Numbered from the stretch's first letter, positions 1 through 10,589 are shown. The stretch is DNA of 64,000 nt from Anoplopoma fimbria (GCF_027596085.1 NC_072455.1:4013959-4077958); one strand, 5' to 3'. Notes: generated by a model from the sequence alone, not told the origin. A program made the numbers and translations.

Positions 1-401
1 TTTGTTTTCATTGAATGGGACACACATGTTTTAGTAGAGAGCTTCCTATTTAAGTGAAAAACAAACCTAGAATCTTAAGTAAGGCTAATCAAATCTTAAT
101 GAAAGGATTCATTAAAAAACAGTGTGATTCTGTTCTTTCTTACATGATAAATCCTGTATGTTATACTATGCAGCATTTTCCTAAAAGCAATTTTTATACT
201 CATTCAAAATGAATTCCTCTCAATCCTCACTTATGAGCCCTTACAAGTGTTTGTCAGAGTCTGTATCTGCAGAGACCTCGCCCTCTGCCTTGATTTGCTG
301 TTCACTTCTTATTTGGCTGTGAACGTTTCTAGGCCTCAGCCTTTGGTCCGTGGGTGTGAAACCCCGAGCAGTGCAGTTGAGAGTTAAATGTAACTAACAG
401 T

Positions 402-466
402 TTATGAGAAAGACAATGCTAAACATTTTCAGCTAAGAGAAATAGCTGGAGGGAGGATGGGGGATT
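402..466. repeat. Short duplicated block, copy 1
   Basis: About 64 bases containing 'gagaaagacaatgctaaac' and 'ggagggaggatgggggat' recur almost unchanged at 776-841. It directly precedes the larger duplicated block that starts near 478. Confidence 0.8.
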
Positions 467-477
467 TTTTTTTTTTT

Positions 478-775
478 GTAACCGCACGGTGGGTTGGTGC
501 CTTCTCGCTGGCTTCCTTTGATAACGATGCAGATAATACGTTTTGCAGGGCAATCGTTGCCAAAGGAGCACAACAACCAAACAGAGATTTCAGAAAGGGA
601 AAAAAAGAGGCTAAAAATAATTTGAAGCTGAACTTCTCAGCTTTAATAGAGGAAGTATATGTGGAGGAAGTGGGTTAACCTCAATGTGTTAATCTAAGGT
701 GGACAACTTGCTTTGTCTTCTCGAGCTGCTGTGCAACAGTGTCTTTATCTTCTCATAAAAGGGGAACTGACACAG
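478..775. repeat. Intronic duplicated segment, copy A
   Basis: This block, beginning 'gtaaccgcacggtgggttgg', is repeated with small indels at 1908-2210. Landmarks shared in order are 'ataacgatgcagataatacg', 'aagctgaacttctcagcttt', 'gtggaggaagtgggttaacc' and 'cttctcataaaaggggaac'. It is either a dispersed repeat present twice or a local duplication within the ankrd46 intron. Confidence 0.8.
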
Positions 776-841
776 TTTATGAGAAAGACAATGCTAAACA
801 CTTTCAGCTAAGAGAAATAGCTGGAGGGAGGATGGGGGATG
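776..841. repeat. Short duplicated block, copy 2
   Basis: Second copy of the block at 402-466, with one or two base changes. It follows directly on the end of copy A, so the local order is small block, large block, small block. Confidence 0.8.
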
Positions 842-914
842 TTTGGCAGCCGGTACCTGCAGAGGAAGTAGCTTCTAAGAGCCTGGGACCTTTTATGGTG
901 ATTCAGCAGCATAT

Positions 915-948
915 GTTTGTCACAGTCCAAATATGGACTGTGACAAAC
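915..948. repeat. Inverted repeat, 14-bp arms
   Basis: Arms gtttgtcacagtcc (915-928) and ggactgtgacaaac (935-948) are perfect reverse complements around a 6-base loop. Confidence 0.9.
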
Positions 949-1418
949 ACAAAGAGACAATTTGTTTGTATAGAATGGGGCAAATCCCCTCACTGATATC
1001 CCTCCACAGGAATGGAAAAGTAGTCCAAATTGCAAACTGGCATCACTGAGCCAGTTGACAGCATAGTCAGTCAGTAGTCTGCTCTGCTTTCCCAGCACTC
1101 TTACAATGTATGCTGCGTTTACAGAACTCATATTCTTCCTGCACGCCAGGGTTATTCTTCATGGTGTAAATCGTTCCGCCGTAATGAGGTTTGACAGGAG
1201 GAGAATCAGGAGAAAGTGTTGTCACATGTTGTTATCACTTCCCAGACTGCCACATAAAGCAGATGTTAAGTGAGGAGGGCTGATGAAGGCCCTCCATGTC
1301 ACATGCTAAAGGTATTTAGAGGTAATGAACGGGGGAATAAAAGCTTATCAAAAGAAATTTGGATAGAAAGCGGTATTGCATTAGAGAGCAGACTGCTGTG
1401 TGTGGATTGCTACAAAGG

Positions 1419-1524
<106 letters not shown>

Positions 1525-1685
1525 CTAAGGGACTAAAGGGCATACTTGGGAACTGGTGGCAAGAGCTTGAGTGCAAAACGAGATAAGCCTCTGCCGTTTG
1601 TACCTTCATTGTTAGGATAACGTGGAGATGAGAAGATATGACCGTTTGGAAAATAACTTATTTCCTATTTAACTGATCTGAATTA

Positions 1686-1755
1686 GCGCCTGATAAGATA
1701 AAGTACACAATTCTCATAATAAGATAAGGCATGTGTACCTTATCTTATCAGGCGC
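1686..1755. repeat. Inverted repeat, 23-bp arms, GATA-rich
   Basis: Left arm 1686-1708 (gcgcctgataagataaagta then cac) and right arm 1733-1755 are reverse complements with one mismatch, separated by 24 bases. A short palindromic MITE remnant is the simplest reading. The arms and loop contain several GATAAG motifs. Confidence 0.85.
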
Positions 1756-1907
1756 TTCCATCGCTTCCATCAGAGCAGTTACTCACCCAAAACCCTCTGG
1801 AGACTGTGTCTGCCCTCTCAACAGTATTAAGAACTGTTAGCATCTATGTTGTCACGTGGAGTGATTTGGATCTTAATTTTGACTCATCAGTGTGATTCTT
1901 CTTTTTT

Positions 1908-2210
1908 GTAACCGCACAGTGGGTTGGTGTCTTCTCGCTGGCTTCCTTTTATAACGATGCAGATAATACGTTTTGGAGCACAACAACCAAACAGAGATTT
2001 CAGAAAAGAAAAATAAAAGAGCCTGAAGAGGAAAACGATTGAAGCTGAACTTCTCAGCTTTATTGTAAAGGTGCAGAAATAAAGAGGAAGTATGCGTGTT
2101 TATGTGGAGGAAGTGGGTTAACCTGAATGTGTTAATATAAGGTGGACCACTTGCTACGTCTTCTCGAGCTGCAGTGCAACTTTATCTTCTCATAAAAGGG
2201 GAACTGAGTC
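1908..2210. repeat. Intronic duplicated segment, copy B
   Basis: Second copy of 478-775, about 1.43 kb downstream in the same orientation. Relative to copy A it lacks roughly 20 bases after the 'gataatacgtttt' landmark and has insertions in the A-rich middle. Confidence 0.8.
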
Positions 2211-2315
2211 TTTTTTGAAACACATAACTGTTTTTTGTAATTGTCAAAGCTTTTTCTTTTCATCTCTGGGTGTTGTAGAGTCTGGGGATCTGCTGGGGGA
2301 TTCTCCTTTTATCTA

Positions 2316-2353
2316 ATTGATTTACTTCACATGTAAATGTGAAGTAAATCAAT
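2316..2353. repeat. Perfect hairpin, 17-bp arms, 4-base loop
   Basis: attgatttacttcacat (2316-2332) and its exact reverse complement (2337-2353) flank the loop gtaa. Confidence 0.95.
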
Positions 2354-2784
2354 GGACCCTCAGGACTTTTTTTGGTACTAGTCATATTTGCATTCCGGTT
2401 TTATTATTTTCTGCAGTGTTTTTGTAAGACTGCTTCTGGCCTCTTTTTCTCTTTTTTTTCTTCTCCTTCTTAACAGCTCTACACGAAAAACTCCTGTGGC
2501 ACAGTATTAGTCATAGCCAAAAGTCAGAGCCAAAGGTGTAGTCACAGAATACGTGATTATTGATGGCTGTGGTGGCTGTGTGCGCTGACGGTGGAAGCTG
2601 GTGTGAAACATAGTTTCACATGTGCACTTTTAATAAGTGCCACGGTTTCTGAACATGTGAGACACACTGGTTTAGTGCTCCCAGTGGGAAGTATGAACAG
2701 AGCGCCATTAGTTCCTTATTTTTCTTTCCCTTTCTCCGTCTCACTCGTCTTTTCCTCAACTTTCTCCGGCGCAGTCGTCTGTAT

Positions 2785-2845
2785 CTGAAATAAAATCAAC
2801 AGGGAGACTCTAAAGTTTAGAGCCTCCCTGTTGATTTTATTTCAG
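2785..2845. repeat. Near-perfect 30-bp hairpin with 1-base loop
   Basis: The arms 2785-2814 and 2816-2845 match at 29 of 30 positions as reverse complements. The outer ends read ctgaaataaaatcaac and gttgattttatttcag. It lies 240 bases upstream of the ankrd46 acceptor at 3084/3085. Confidence 0.95.
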
Positions 2846-3084
2846 TATAGATGTGAAACTTGAAGCGCCCAATTGTGATTGTGCATTATACAAACATTAA
2901 CTGTACATGTATCTCTCTTTTACTGACAGTACACTGCCCTGACATGAATACTTTCCTAACACTTCCCCGTGAACGTACAGTTTTGAAATGTGTTTTCCTT
3001 TTTTATTAAGTGGCCGTACTTGACATTCCCTCCAGTCTTCCCTTTGATCTCACAGTGTGTCTGTCGGTTGTTCTGCTTCAACAG

Positions 3085-3279
3085 CAACCACAACGGCTCC
3101 ACCCCTCTGGTGCTGGCGAAGAGACGCGGCGTCAACAAGGACGCCATCCGTCTGCTGGAAGGACTGGAGGAGCAGGAGGTGAAGGGCTTCAACAGAGGAC
3201 CCCACTCCAAACTGGAGACCATGCAGATGGCCGACAGTGAGAGGTGAGCCAGATGTGGGAGAGTGTGAGGGATTATGGA

Positions 3280-3354
<75 letters not shown>

Positions 3355-5125
3355 GTAAGAAAGACAAACATTTAAACCAAAAATGTCTCTTAAAGGATGT
3401 ATTTTAGTTTGTTTGGACTGAGAGCAGTGATGAGGACATACGCCGCCACGCGTTTCTTATATCAGGTGTCATGACTTGCTTGGACCGAAAAAAAACTGTC
3501 GCTCATTCATGTTCAAAGAAGAAACTGATCTGAAAAAAATCATCTTCCTTCTTCCCCATGACTCTGACACATAAACAGGAAGTTTAGCCCAAAAGCACCT
3601 AAAACTTTGCTTCCATCCACATTTTCTTTTGCGATTATAAACCGCAGACAACAGGTATTATAGTGTGACTCTTGTTTCTGGGCTGATGTGAGTGCACATT
3701 TGCATACTCTCAGTCCATTGCACCAGAGGAGGAGCAGACTGCACATAAAGCACAGAGTCCATTGCAGCCAAATCAAAACTCCAGTGCCGGCAGTCATTTT
3801 CCATCCCGAGAAATGAGAGCATGTCCTTCTTTCTCACAAGTGGATTCATGTTAGTGAGCAGCTTCCTCCCGTCACAAGTGGATTCAGAACATGACCCAAG
3901 TATGTGACCTCTGGCAGACAATATTGCAATTCAGTTAGGTCATCAGCATATTGCAGGAGAGTACTTCCTCCTTGCAACTTTAAAAGTAAAGGCAAACAAA
4001 TACTGTCTGTCTGGGGATTGAGAGAACAATGCTGAGCACAAATCATGAAATTTGTCGAATTTGAAGGCAGTGAAGCAGTCTGGCCTTTCAAAGCAAACAC
4101 ATGATTCCACCCTTCTTGCCTACCTACTATTCCTGCAGTCATGTGTGGGGAGAACATGGTTTTGAACTGTGTGTTTCCTGGAGAGAGTCTCCTTGAGCTT
4201 TCACCATCTGTTCTTTCATGTCTTGGTAAACTTTTATTGTCCGTTTTGTGAATTAACCAATTGTGTCTGAGCCTCTGCTGTGGACTGGGTTGATTCGTTT
4301 TATTCCCATGTACTCACACTGCAGTCAGGGGAATATTGTTTATGTTGAGACACTACAGGGGAACGCTTGAATGTGTAGTGTGGATGTTTTCTTTCCACTA
4401 GTATGAAACAAGACATATTATTGAAGCTTAATGGAGTGTGAGTCAGACCTGGTGTCCTGCAGCACGGGGGCCCCACAAGGAACCGTTCTGGCTCCATTCC
4501 TCTTCTCCATTTACACCTCGGACTTTACACCACCTCCAGATCAACTCTTGCAAAACCAAAGAGCTGCTGGTGGACTTCCGCCGGGGTAAACGCTCTCCTC
4601 CGGTACCAGTGAACATCCAGGGAATGGACATTGAGATTGTGAAATCTTATAAGTACTTGGGTGTTCACTTAAACAATAAAAAGCTGCGTATATCATAACA
4701 GGAAACAGGACAAATTAAGCTTAAGGCTGTTACAAAAATAGGATTAAATTATTTGTCCAGTAGAGCTATTTCCTATCTACAGCCAAAACACTCATTACTA
4801 TGATTTTTGGCTGCAGAACCTCAGACAGAAGTCACAGTGAAGCTGCATGCATGAGTCAAAAGGTGGAGTGTAGATCGTATTGATAACAGTGATTGTCCTC
4901 CGTCACAGTGCGATGGAGAGCCACTCCTTACTCAACCCCAACCTGCAGAGCAGCGAGGGGGTCCTGTCCAGCTTCAGGACCACCTGGCAGGAGTTTGTGG
5001 AGGACCTGGGCTTCTGGAGGGTGCTGCTGCTGCTGGTGGTCATCGCCCTGCTGTCCCTGGGCATCGCCTACTACGTCAGCGGAGTCCTGCCGTTCTCCAC
5101 CAGCCAGCTGGAGCTGGTGCACTGA
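3085..5125 (+). CDS. ankrd46: Ankyrin repeat domain-containing protein 46, C-terminal two exons (partial gene)
   Basis: Small membrane-anchored ankyrin-repeat protein of poorly known function. Two exons are visible, 3085-3243 and 4909-5125. The first starts after an AG with the last base of a Cys codon and ends before GTGAGC; the second follows ..cgtcacag. The junction falls inside a Ser codon and keeps frame. Together they encode the last 124 residues or so of a protein that is about 228 aa in mammals, so the N-terminal ankyrin repeats lie left of the window. Recognisable pieces are STPLVLAKRRGVNKD (end of an ankyrin repeat), LEEQEVKGFNRG, ESHSLLNPNL, LSSFRTTWQEFVEDLGFW and a single hydrophobic helix, VLLLLVVIALLSLGIAYYVS, close to the C-terminus ..LELVH. 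The match to vertebrate ANKRD46 as I remember it is nearly residue for residue. The intron between the exons carries a (TG)n tract, a retroviral pol scrap and a LINE scrap. Confidence 0.95.
3283..3352. repeat. (TG)n microsatellite
   Basis: About 35 TG units starting 39 bases after the ankrd46 donor at 3243/3244. Confidence 0.97.
3658..3975 (-). mobile_element. Degenerate endogenous retrovirus pol fragment (reverse transcriptase)
   Basis: On the minus strand two overlapping frames show retroviral-type reverse-transcriptase signatures: LLQYADD (catalytic box), CLPEVTYLGHVL, then in a shifted frame KKDMLSFLG and a CRHW-like motif followed by a WTE-like motif. The order matches the RT palm and connection region of vertebrate ERV pol. 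The frames are interrupted and most of the region between the motifs is lost, so it is an inactive relic inside the ankrd46 intron. No LTRs were found around it. Confidence 0.7.
4440..4692 (+). mobile_element. LINE reverse transcriptase fragment
   Basis: Reads as non-LTR reverse transcriptase pieces: a GAPQGTVLAPFLFSIYTSDF-like block, then CKTKELLVDFRRG and YKYLGVHLNNK. Between the first two blocks the segment that should hold the catalytic YxDD box is missing, so the copy has an internal deletion. The style matches fish LINEs of the Rex1/CR1 type. It lies just upstream of the last ankrd46 exon. Confidence 0.75.
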
Positions 5126-5850
5126 GGGAGGAGGCGGCGTGGTGAAGAAGACGCATGGGTTATGGAGGTAGTGGAGTAAGTTCTGCTTTCCGCTGTGTTT
5201 AGACCAGAGCAGAAACCCAGATTTGTGTTTATTTGCAGCCCAGATCTTTCTCGTGGTTATCCAAACACGGAAGCAGCATATTGTATTGTTGGGGAAAAGT
5301 ATTCTAAAAAAGCAGCGATCCAAAAGAACAAAACTCTCTCTCTCTCCATTAATAAAAACAACTTGTAAAGCTTGAGGAGATTAGCAGGAGGATTTAGGAA
5401 GTGTCTCATATTAAGAACATAATGTTTGCTTGTTTAAATATTATGTAACATATCCCCTTTAAAATACCATCACAGTTGGAGCTGCTTTTAAAACCGAGCG
5501 AGAGAGAAAACACGACGCTCTGGTTTTGTTTTTAATGCCGTATGACACCTTTTTCATTTCATTCATATTGTATCTTCTGTTACAAACTGTATATTGCCAA
5601 TGTTTTGTATCTTCTACTTTCTTATTTGTCTGATCTTTCACTTGTGTTATTTATCAAATATCCTCTGTGTTTATTTTCCTGCATACTGTAATGTTTACTC
5701 TCGCTTCCTTTAGCTGCTTTATTTTATTCCAGCTGGAGACAGTTTAGTTATAATTACTGCAAATTGACTCACTTCAGTCTGTTTACATAACAGATTAGAA
5801 AAGCACCTTGACTGTGTGCCTTTTCAAAATAAAAAAGCTTCATGCTTCAC
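5126..5850 (+). other. ankrd46 3' UTR (probable)
   Basis: Non-coding sequence following the ankrd46 stop codon. The first good polyadenylation signal on the same strand is AATAAA at 5828-5833, which would give a 3' UTR of about 0.7 kb. Further AATAAA motifs lie downstream near 6192 and 6773, so a longer UTR is possible. Confidence 0.5.
5828..5833 (+). terminator. Candidate polyadenylation signal of ankrd46
   Basis: AATAAA followed by an A-rich stretch, about 700 bases after the stop codon. Chosen on position only. Confidence 0.4.
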
Positions 5851-5907
5851 AACAGCAAGTTAAGACATTCCCTCCAGAAGCATTTAAATCTGCCCTGTTG
5901 TTGTAAA

Positions 5908-5910
<3 letters not shown>

Positions 5911-5938
<28 letters not shown>
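5911..5938. repeat. (TA)n microsatellite
   Basis: About 14 TA units. Confidence 0.9.
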
Positions 5939-5939
5939 G

Positions 5940-6819
5940 GCACAATGCTCATAAACTGTAGGATTAAAACAGCAGATTAACAATGTTTTGCTCTATATTC
6001 ACTGTATCTTAACGGACGTGTAAACCATGTAGATTTTATTTGTAGTAGCTTTTTTCCACCTCTCTGTGTACTATATACATCATTTGAAGTGAATCCTAAT
6101 TTAACGTGTAAAAAGAGAAAAATCATGTGTATGTTTGATTCTAATCAGCTACCCATATTGTCAGATTTCTGATTCATCTGCTGATCAGTGCATTAATAAA
6201 TAAATACACAATGTGTTTAATCCATCCAGTATAATTCTTTATGCACATGCTTGTCATTTTTCCTACAAGTTGCTAAATAGTCAAATCGATCTGACACTTT
6301 ATGCTTCCTGAAAAAAGAGTTTCCTATCCAAAATGCCACATTATATCCTTTTCATTTCCTTATGTTATTAATAAGAAATAATTACAATTTGTTAAAATGT
6401 TCATGTGTATAAATTGGAAGGTGTGAGGGATCAAAAACACTACTATTTTACTCCTATTGATATTGGACATGTCACCTCTATTCTGGGGTTATTGGTAATA
6501 GCCTCCACAGTGGATGAAGGCAGGTGGCAGCAGCACGTCGGACAGAGTTCAGCCGCCTTCAATGAAAACACAGGAAATGTTTCCATCCTCTTGTTACATT
6601 TGTAGTCTACCTGTAGTTTCAGACTACGTTTGGGTTATGTGATGTGTCCATCAGTGACAATCGTTCTCTCCTTTAATGTTCTCTGATGCTTCACATCGTT
6701 AATCTATGGAATCACACATTCCAGTTCTCTGACTGAAAACATGGTGACATCAAGGTGGAATTAGGCTTTCTCAATAAATATCTTTATTTACAGATACTAA
6801 ATAAATAACCTTATTTATT
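5940..6819. other. Intergenic, nothing recognised
   Basis: AT-rich sequence without a convincing coding region. The 66-aa frame at 6405-6605 has no recognisable domain. Confidence 0.5.
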
Positions 6820-6966
6820 ATGATAGTAATAATAATAATTATTATTATTATTAAACAAAACAGTCAAAATAATAATTGTCATTATAATAATAATTATTAT
6901 TATTATTATAATAACAATTATTATTTTTTGACTGTTTGATTTTTTATTATTATTATTATAATAACA

Positions 6967-7015
<49 letters not shown>
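6820..7015. repeat. (AAT/ATT)n compound microsatellite
   Basis: Alternating AAT and ATT runs with internal self-complementary segments, ending in about 20 ATT units that run directly into a retroelement tail. Confidence 0.95.
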
Positions 7016-7260
7016 GATAAGATAAGATAATCCTTTATTAGTCCCGCAGCGGGGAAATTTGCAGGATTACAGCAGCATAGAGTAAAGTGCACACAAGAGA
7101 CATAGTAGAAGAAAGACAAGATAAAAATAAAATGAAAATAAAAAAACAAGTATTATAAATAAGCAATAAGAAACAGTAGAAAAACAACAATAATTGAAAT
7201 ATTATATTTACAGACAGAAAAAACTATTTTAACTATTATTACACAGTGTAATGTATTGCA
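7016..7260 (-). mobile_element. Retroelement 3' tail, GATAA-ended family, copy 1
   Basis: Read on the minus strand, this ends ..ctgcgggactaataaagg followed by an ATCTT-type repeat, the usual form of a fish non-LTR 3' end. The same family recurs at 8490-8745 (opposite strand), 18045-18310 and, with a different interior, at 28513-28965. Shared landmarks on the plus strand are 'cctttattagtcccgcag', 'ggattacagcagcataga' and 'acaagagacatagta'. Confidence 0.8.
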
Positions 7261-7309
7261 CAGGTTTTTATTGTCATGTTTTTATTGTCATGTGTCATGT
7301 GGTCTGTTT

Positions 7310-7353
7310 AATTATTATTATTATTATTATTATCATTATTATTATTATTATTA

Positions 7354-7423
<70 letters not shown>
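7310..7423. repeat. (ATT)n microsatellite
   Basis: About 37 ATT units with few interruptions. Confidence 0.97.
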
Positions 7424-7424
<1 letters not shown>

Positions 7425-8320
7425 GTCACTATTCAACAATCTAGCGTTAAATCTTACATTTACACAGAAAACAAGAATCCACGTGTTCATGACGTCAGAG
7501 CAAGTCGGGATTTATTGTCGTTTATTCGTGTCGGATGTAATGATTTCAACACTAAATCCTAAATAATTTATGTGCAAATAAATGCATATTTCACACATAA
7601 ATATGATGTGACCTGTGCAATGAATTAAAAACCTAATATACAAAGTAAATAAAACATAGTGGAATAAATGCCAACAATTCAGACCAGTATTTTTAACATT
7701 TCATTCGACCTCCTACCTCTTTTTGAAGGCCAATTTTATTTTATTTTTTTGCATGCATTCCATGTCCGATAATGTTTGATTTATTAAACCTTAACCTGGT
7801 TGTATGGAGGCCTGGATAGGCCCAGTTCTACCCGATCAAATGAGGCTGTGTGTATTTTTTGCTCCGTTAACGTGAATAATATTCTGGCCAATTAAAAGTC
7901 TGGGATATAGGTGTGGGCGGGGTTGACCTTTGACTTTTGTCAAAACGTGAGAAAACTTTTACAATTTGCTTTGATTTTTAAAAAAACAATGACTGTGAGA
8001 AGGTGGCACAGGGCAGCTCTGCGGCCTTTTAAAGGAGTAAATGAATGTATGAGAGAGTTCACTCTGCAGGGTTAGGCCTCTGGTCATCCTGCAGTGTGGA
8101 GGGACTTTCTTTATTCTGGGATGTAAACGCCATCAAGATACAGTGGACCTGTGCTGCCGGTAGCAGGAAGGATGGTTCTCCATGCTCAGCTCCACAGCAG
8201 GCCTCTGTCTGTCTGCTGGTGCAGCCCGGTGAGAGGAGGTCCTCCCGGGACTCACCTGTGTCTCCACTGCGCTGTTTGCACACATTGTACATGTGAAACA
8301 CGCACCTGCTGTACATGGTG
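7425..8320. other. Intergenic, nothing recognised
   Basis: No supported gene. Reading frames on both strands at 8045-8330 overlap one another and show no domain. The segment after about 8040 may be the body of the element whose tail ends at 8432. Confidence 0.5.
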
Positions 8321-8475
8321 ACGTTTTCATTCCTTTTGTGTGTTTTTATCTTGTATATTGTTGTTATTGTGTTTGTGGCTGGCTAGGCCTCCAAACGGAG
8401 TTTCGTTGTACAATGACAATAAAAACCTCTTTATCTTATCTTATCTTATCTTATCTTATAATCTTATCTTATTAA
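8321..8475 (+). mobile_element. Retroelement tail ending in (TCTTA)n
   Basis: Contains 'gagtttcgttgtacaatgac' followed by AATAAA and an ATCTT repeat. This matches the ends of fish non-LTR elements in which an Rtttcgttg..aatgacaataaa motif precedes a simple-repeat tail. The 5' extent is unclear. Confidence 0.65.
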
Positions 8476-8489
8476 AAAAGTTAGAAATA

Positions 8490-8745
8490 GTTAAAATAGT
8501 TGTTGTTTATTTTCTCTGTCTGTAAATATAATAAGTTATTGTTGTTTTTTCTACTGTTTTTTTTTTATTGCTTATTTATAATACTTGTTTTATTTTATTT
8601 TTATTTTTATTTTTTAGCTTCTTCTTTACTATGTCTCTTGTGTGCACTTTACTCTACGCTGTTGTAAGCCTGCAAATTTCCCCGCTGCGGGACTAATAAA
8701 GGATTATCTTATCTTATCTTATCTTATCTTATCTTATCTTATATT
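8490..8745 (+). mobile_element. Retroelement 3' tail, GATAA-ended family, copy 2
   Basis: Reverse-complement counterpart of 7016-7260, including 'tttccccgctgcgggactaa' and a (ATCTT)n end at 8703-8742. The two copies lie head-to-head about 1.3 kb apart. Confidence 0.85.
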
Positions 8746-9760
8746 TATCAACTATGTGTTGACTTGCAAAAGCTTCTGTCCTATCATGTGACACTTCTGC
8801 GTCATGATTGACAGGTCGTTTAAAGCCTAAGTGTCATTTTAACGCTATAGATTTGTTAACTTTTACTGTTCTGCAACGAATGTTTAATCTTAAAACATAT
8901 ATTGTGTGGTTGATAATAATAAAGATCATTTATGAAAACGAGCAGCAAAGTGTTTTTTAAAAGGCAGACATGTAAAGAACAAAGGATAACACACAAAAGG
9001 GTAAATATTTATTTACAAACTGGTATAAAAACATCCAAACAAGGTCTTTAAACTAGACACCAGTGTGTTTGACTGCCTGTTTCTTGTTGTTCAGGTGAGG
9101 AACAGCTTCATTTGTTTGTGAGCTCATTCTCTGGTTAAATGTCCGGAGTAGTCCAGGTTTGGAAATAAACCCATTTTGCGTTGGAATAAAAACGAACAAT
9201 TGAGCTTCATTCCTCTGGAGAAAATTGGATTAAATCAATTAAACCATTTTTTTTTAAAACGACTGATTTGTCTTGACGTCACACCCATCGGTAAGGTGAG
9301 ACGCGTGTTTTCCTTCACGTGACTTTAATTGTGCTGGTTTGTATTTGTCACGTGAGATTGCTGAGTCACGTTTACTTCATCTCCTCTGTGACTGTCGGAT
9401 TAATTGTATTAAATCAGGGATTAAACCATGTTCAATTTGATAAACTTATTTTTAAATGTGTCTGACGTCACAGTTAAAGTCTGCCATTCAAAATAAACTA
9501 CAAAACATGTCACCTGATTTTAAAAAATGTATTTTAAACTCTGAAACCTTAAAAAAACACAGAGACGTTTAAATCACGTTAGGGTCACTATAGACTTCGC
9601 ATAATTCATTTAAAGGCAATCATCAGGCCCTGTTATGATATCTTCTCGGTGCATATTTTTATCTCAAGTTCCAGTTACAACATGTTTACATCCTTAATGC
9701 TCATAATCCTCCTTGTTTCTCTCATCCTGGTTGTCCTGCAGCATCTCTTCTCACCTCTCA
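8746..9760. other. Intergenic, nothing recognised
   Basis: AT-rich, no supported coding region or repeat family. Several CACGTGA and TGACGTCA-like motifs occur between 9270 and 9480 without a gene nearby to assign them to. Confidence 0.5.
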
Positions 9761-9761
9761 T

Positions 9762-9968
9762 CTCTCCTCTTCATCTTCTCTTCATCTTCTCATCTCTTCT
9801 CTTCTCTTCTCTTCTCTTCTCATCTCATCTCATCTCATCTCTTCTCTTCTCTTCTCTTCTCTTCTCTTCTCTTCTCATCTCATCTCTCTCATCTTCTCTT
9901 CTCATCTCTTCTCTTCTCATCTCTTCTCTTCTCTTCTCATCTCTTCTCATCTCTTCTCGCCCTCTCTC
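9762..9968. repeat. Pyrimidine-rich (TCTTC/TCATC)n tract
   Basis: About 200 bases almost purely C and T on the plus strand, built of 5-bp units. Long frames of Leu/Phe/Ser across it are artefacts. Such strand asymmetry can form triplex DNA. Confidence 0.95.
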
Positions 9969-10083
9969 CATGCAGAAAGCAAAGTCTAGTCTTCTAAAAG
10001 GGGGCTCACGACAGCTGCAGGGGGCCGATGAGGAGGGTCAGCGTTAGGCAGCTCCACAACCCCACCTGCATATTGAACAGGAC

Positions 10084-10240
10084 CGCAGACAGGGGGTTCT
10101 CTGGAGCACCAGGTCTTCATGCACCAGCCAATCAGAAAGAAGACAGGGGATTCTCTGGAGCACCGGGTCTCCATGCACCAGCCAATCAACCTGAGTTCTC
10201 ACCGCCAATCACACCGCCAATCACACCAGCCAATCAGAAA
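10084..10240. repeat. Duplicated segment with five CCAATCA motifs
   Basis: A block with 'ttctctggagcacc', 'tgcaccagccaatca' is repeated about 54 bases apart, then CCAATCA recurs at 10205, 10217 and 10230, in addition to 10128 and 10182. CCAAT is the NF-Y binding core. Whether this is a working promoter or only a minisatellite is not decided by the sequence. Confidence 0.7.
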
Positions 10241-10589
10241 AAGACAGCGGCTGTAATAAAAAACACCAAAACTGGGATGCCGACAGTGGTCCAAGATCCC
10301 GGCTGTTTCTCACCAGGAAAGTGTGAGAATGAGAGGAAGGAAACGAGATTTGAGTTAGACACACAGTGATGCATGTTTGTCTCATTATGAGTGACACTGT
10401 AATGAATGCATGAACACTCTGCAGGTGATGGTAGTGGTGTCTATGTAGGACACGAGTCTACTGTAGTGGAGTAACATTTTGTATTTCTACATCTCTGAGG
10501 TAAAGGTTGTACTTTTGCCTTCTCCATTCATCCTACAACAGTAGCTTCTTTGCAAATGAATATTTGCAATATGAAAAAAACGATGACGT

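Noticed and set aside
739..1131. Overlapping 85-107 aa frames on both strands
   Set aside because: They lie in the duplicated intronic block and overlap each other on opposite strands; no domain or splice context.
4928..5323. 131-aa minus-strand frame
   Set aside because: Antisense of the last ankrd46 exon; the plus-strand frame matches a known family.
9649..10047. 132-aa Ser/Leu-rich frame that looks like a membrane protein
   Set aside because: It translates the (TCTTC/TCATC)n tract; hydrophobicity is a by-product of the pyrimidine repeat.
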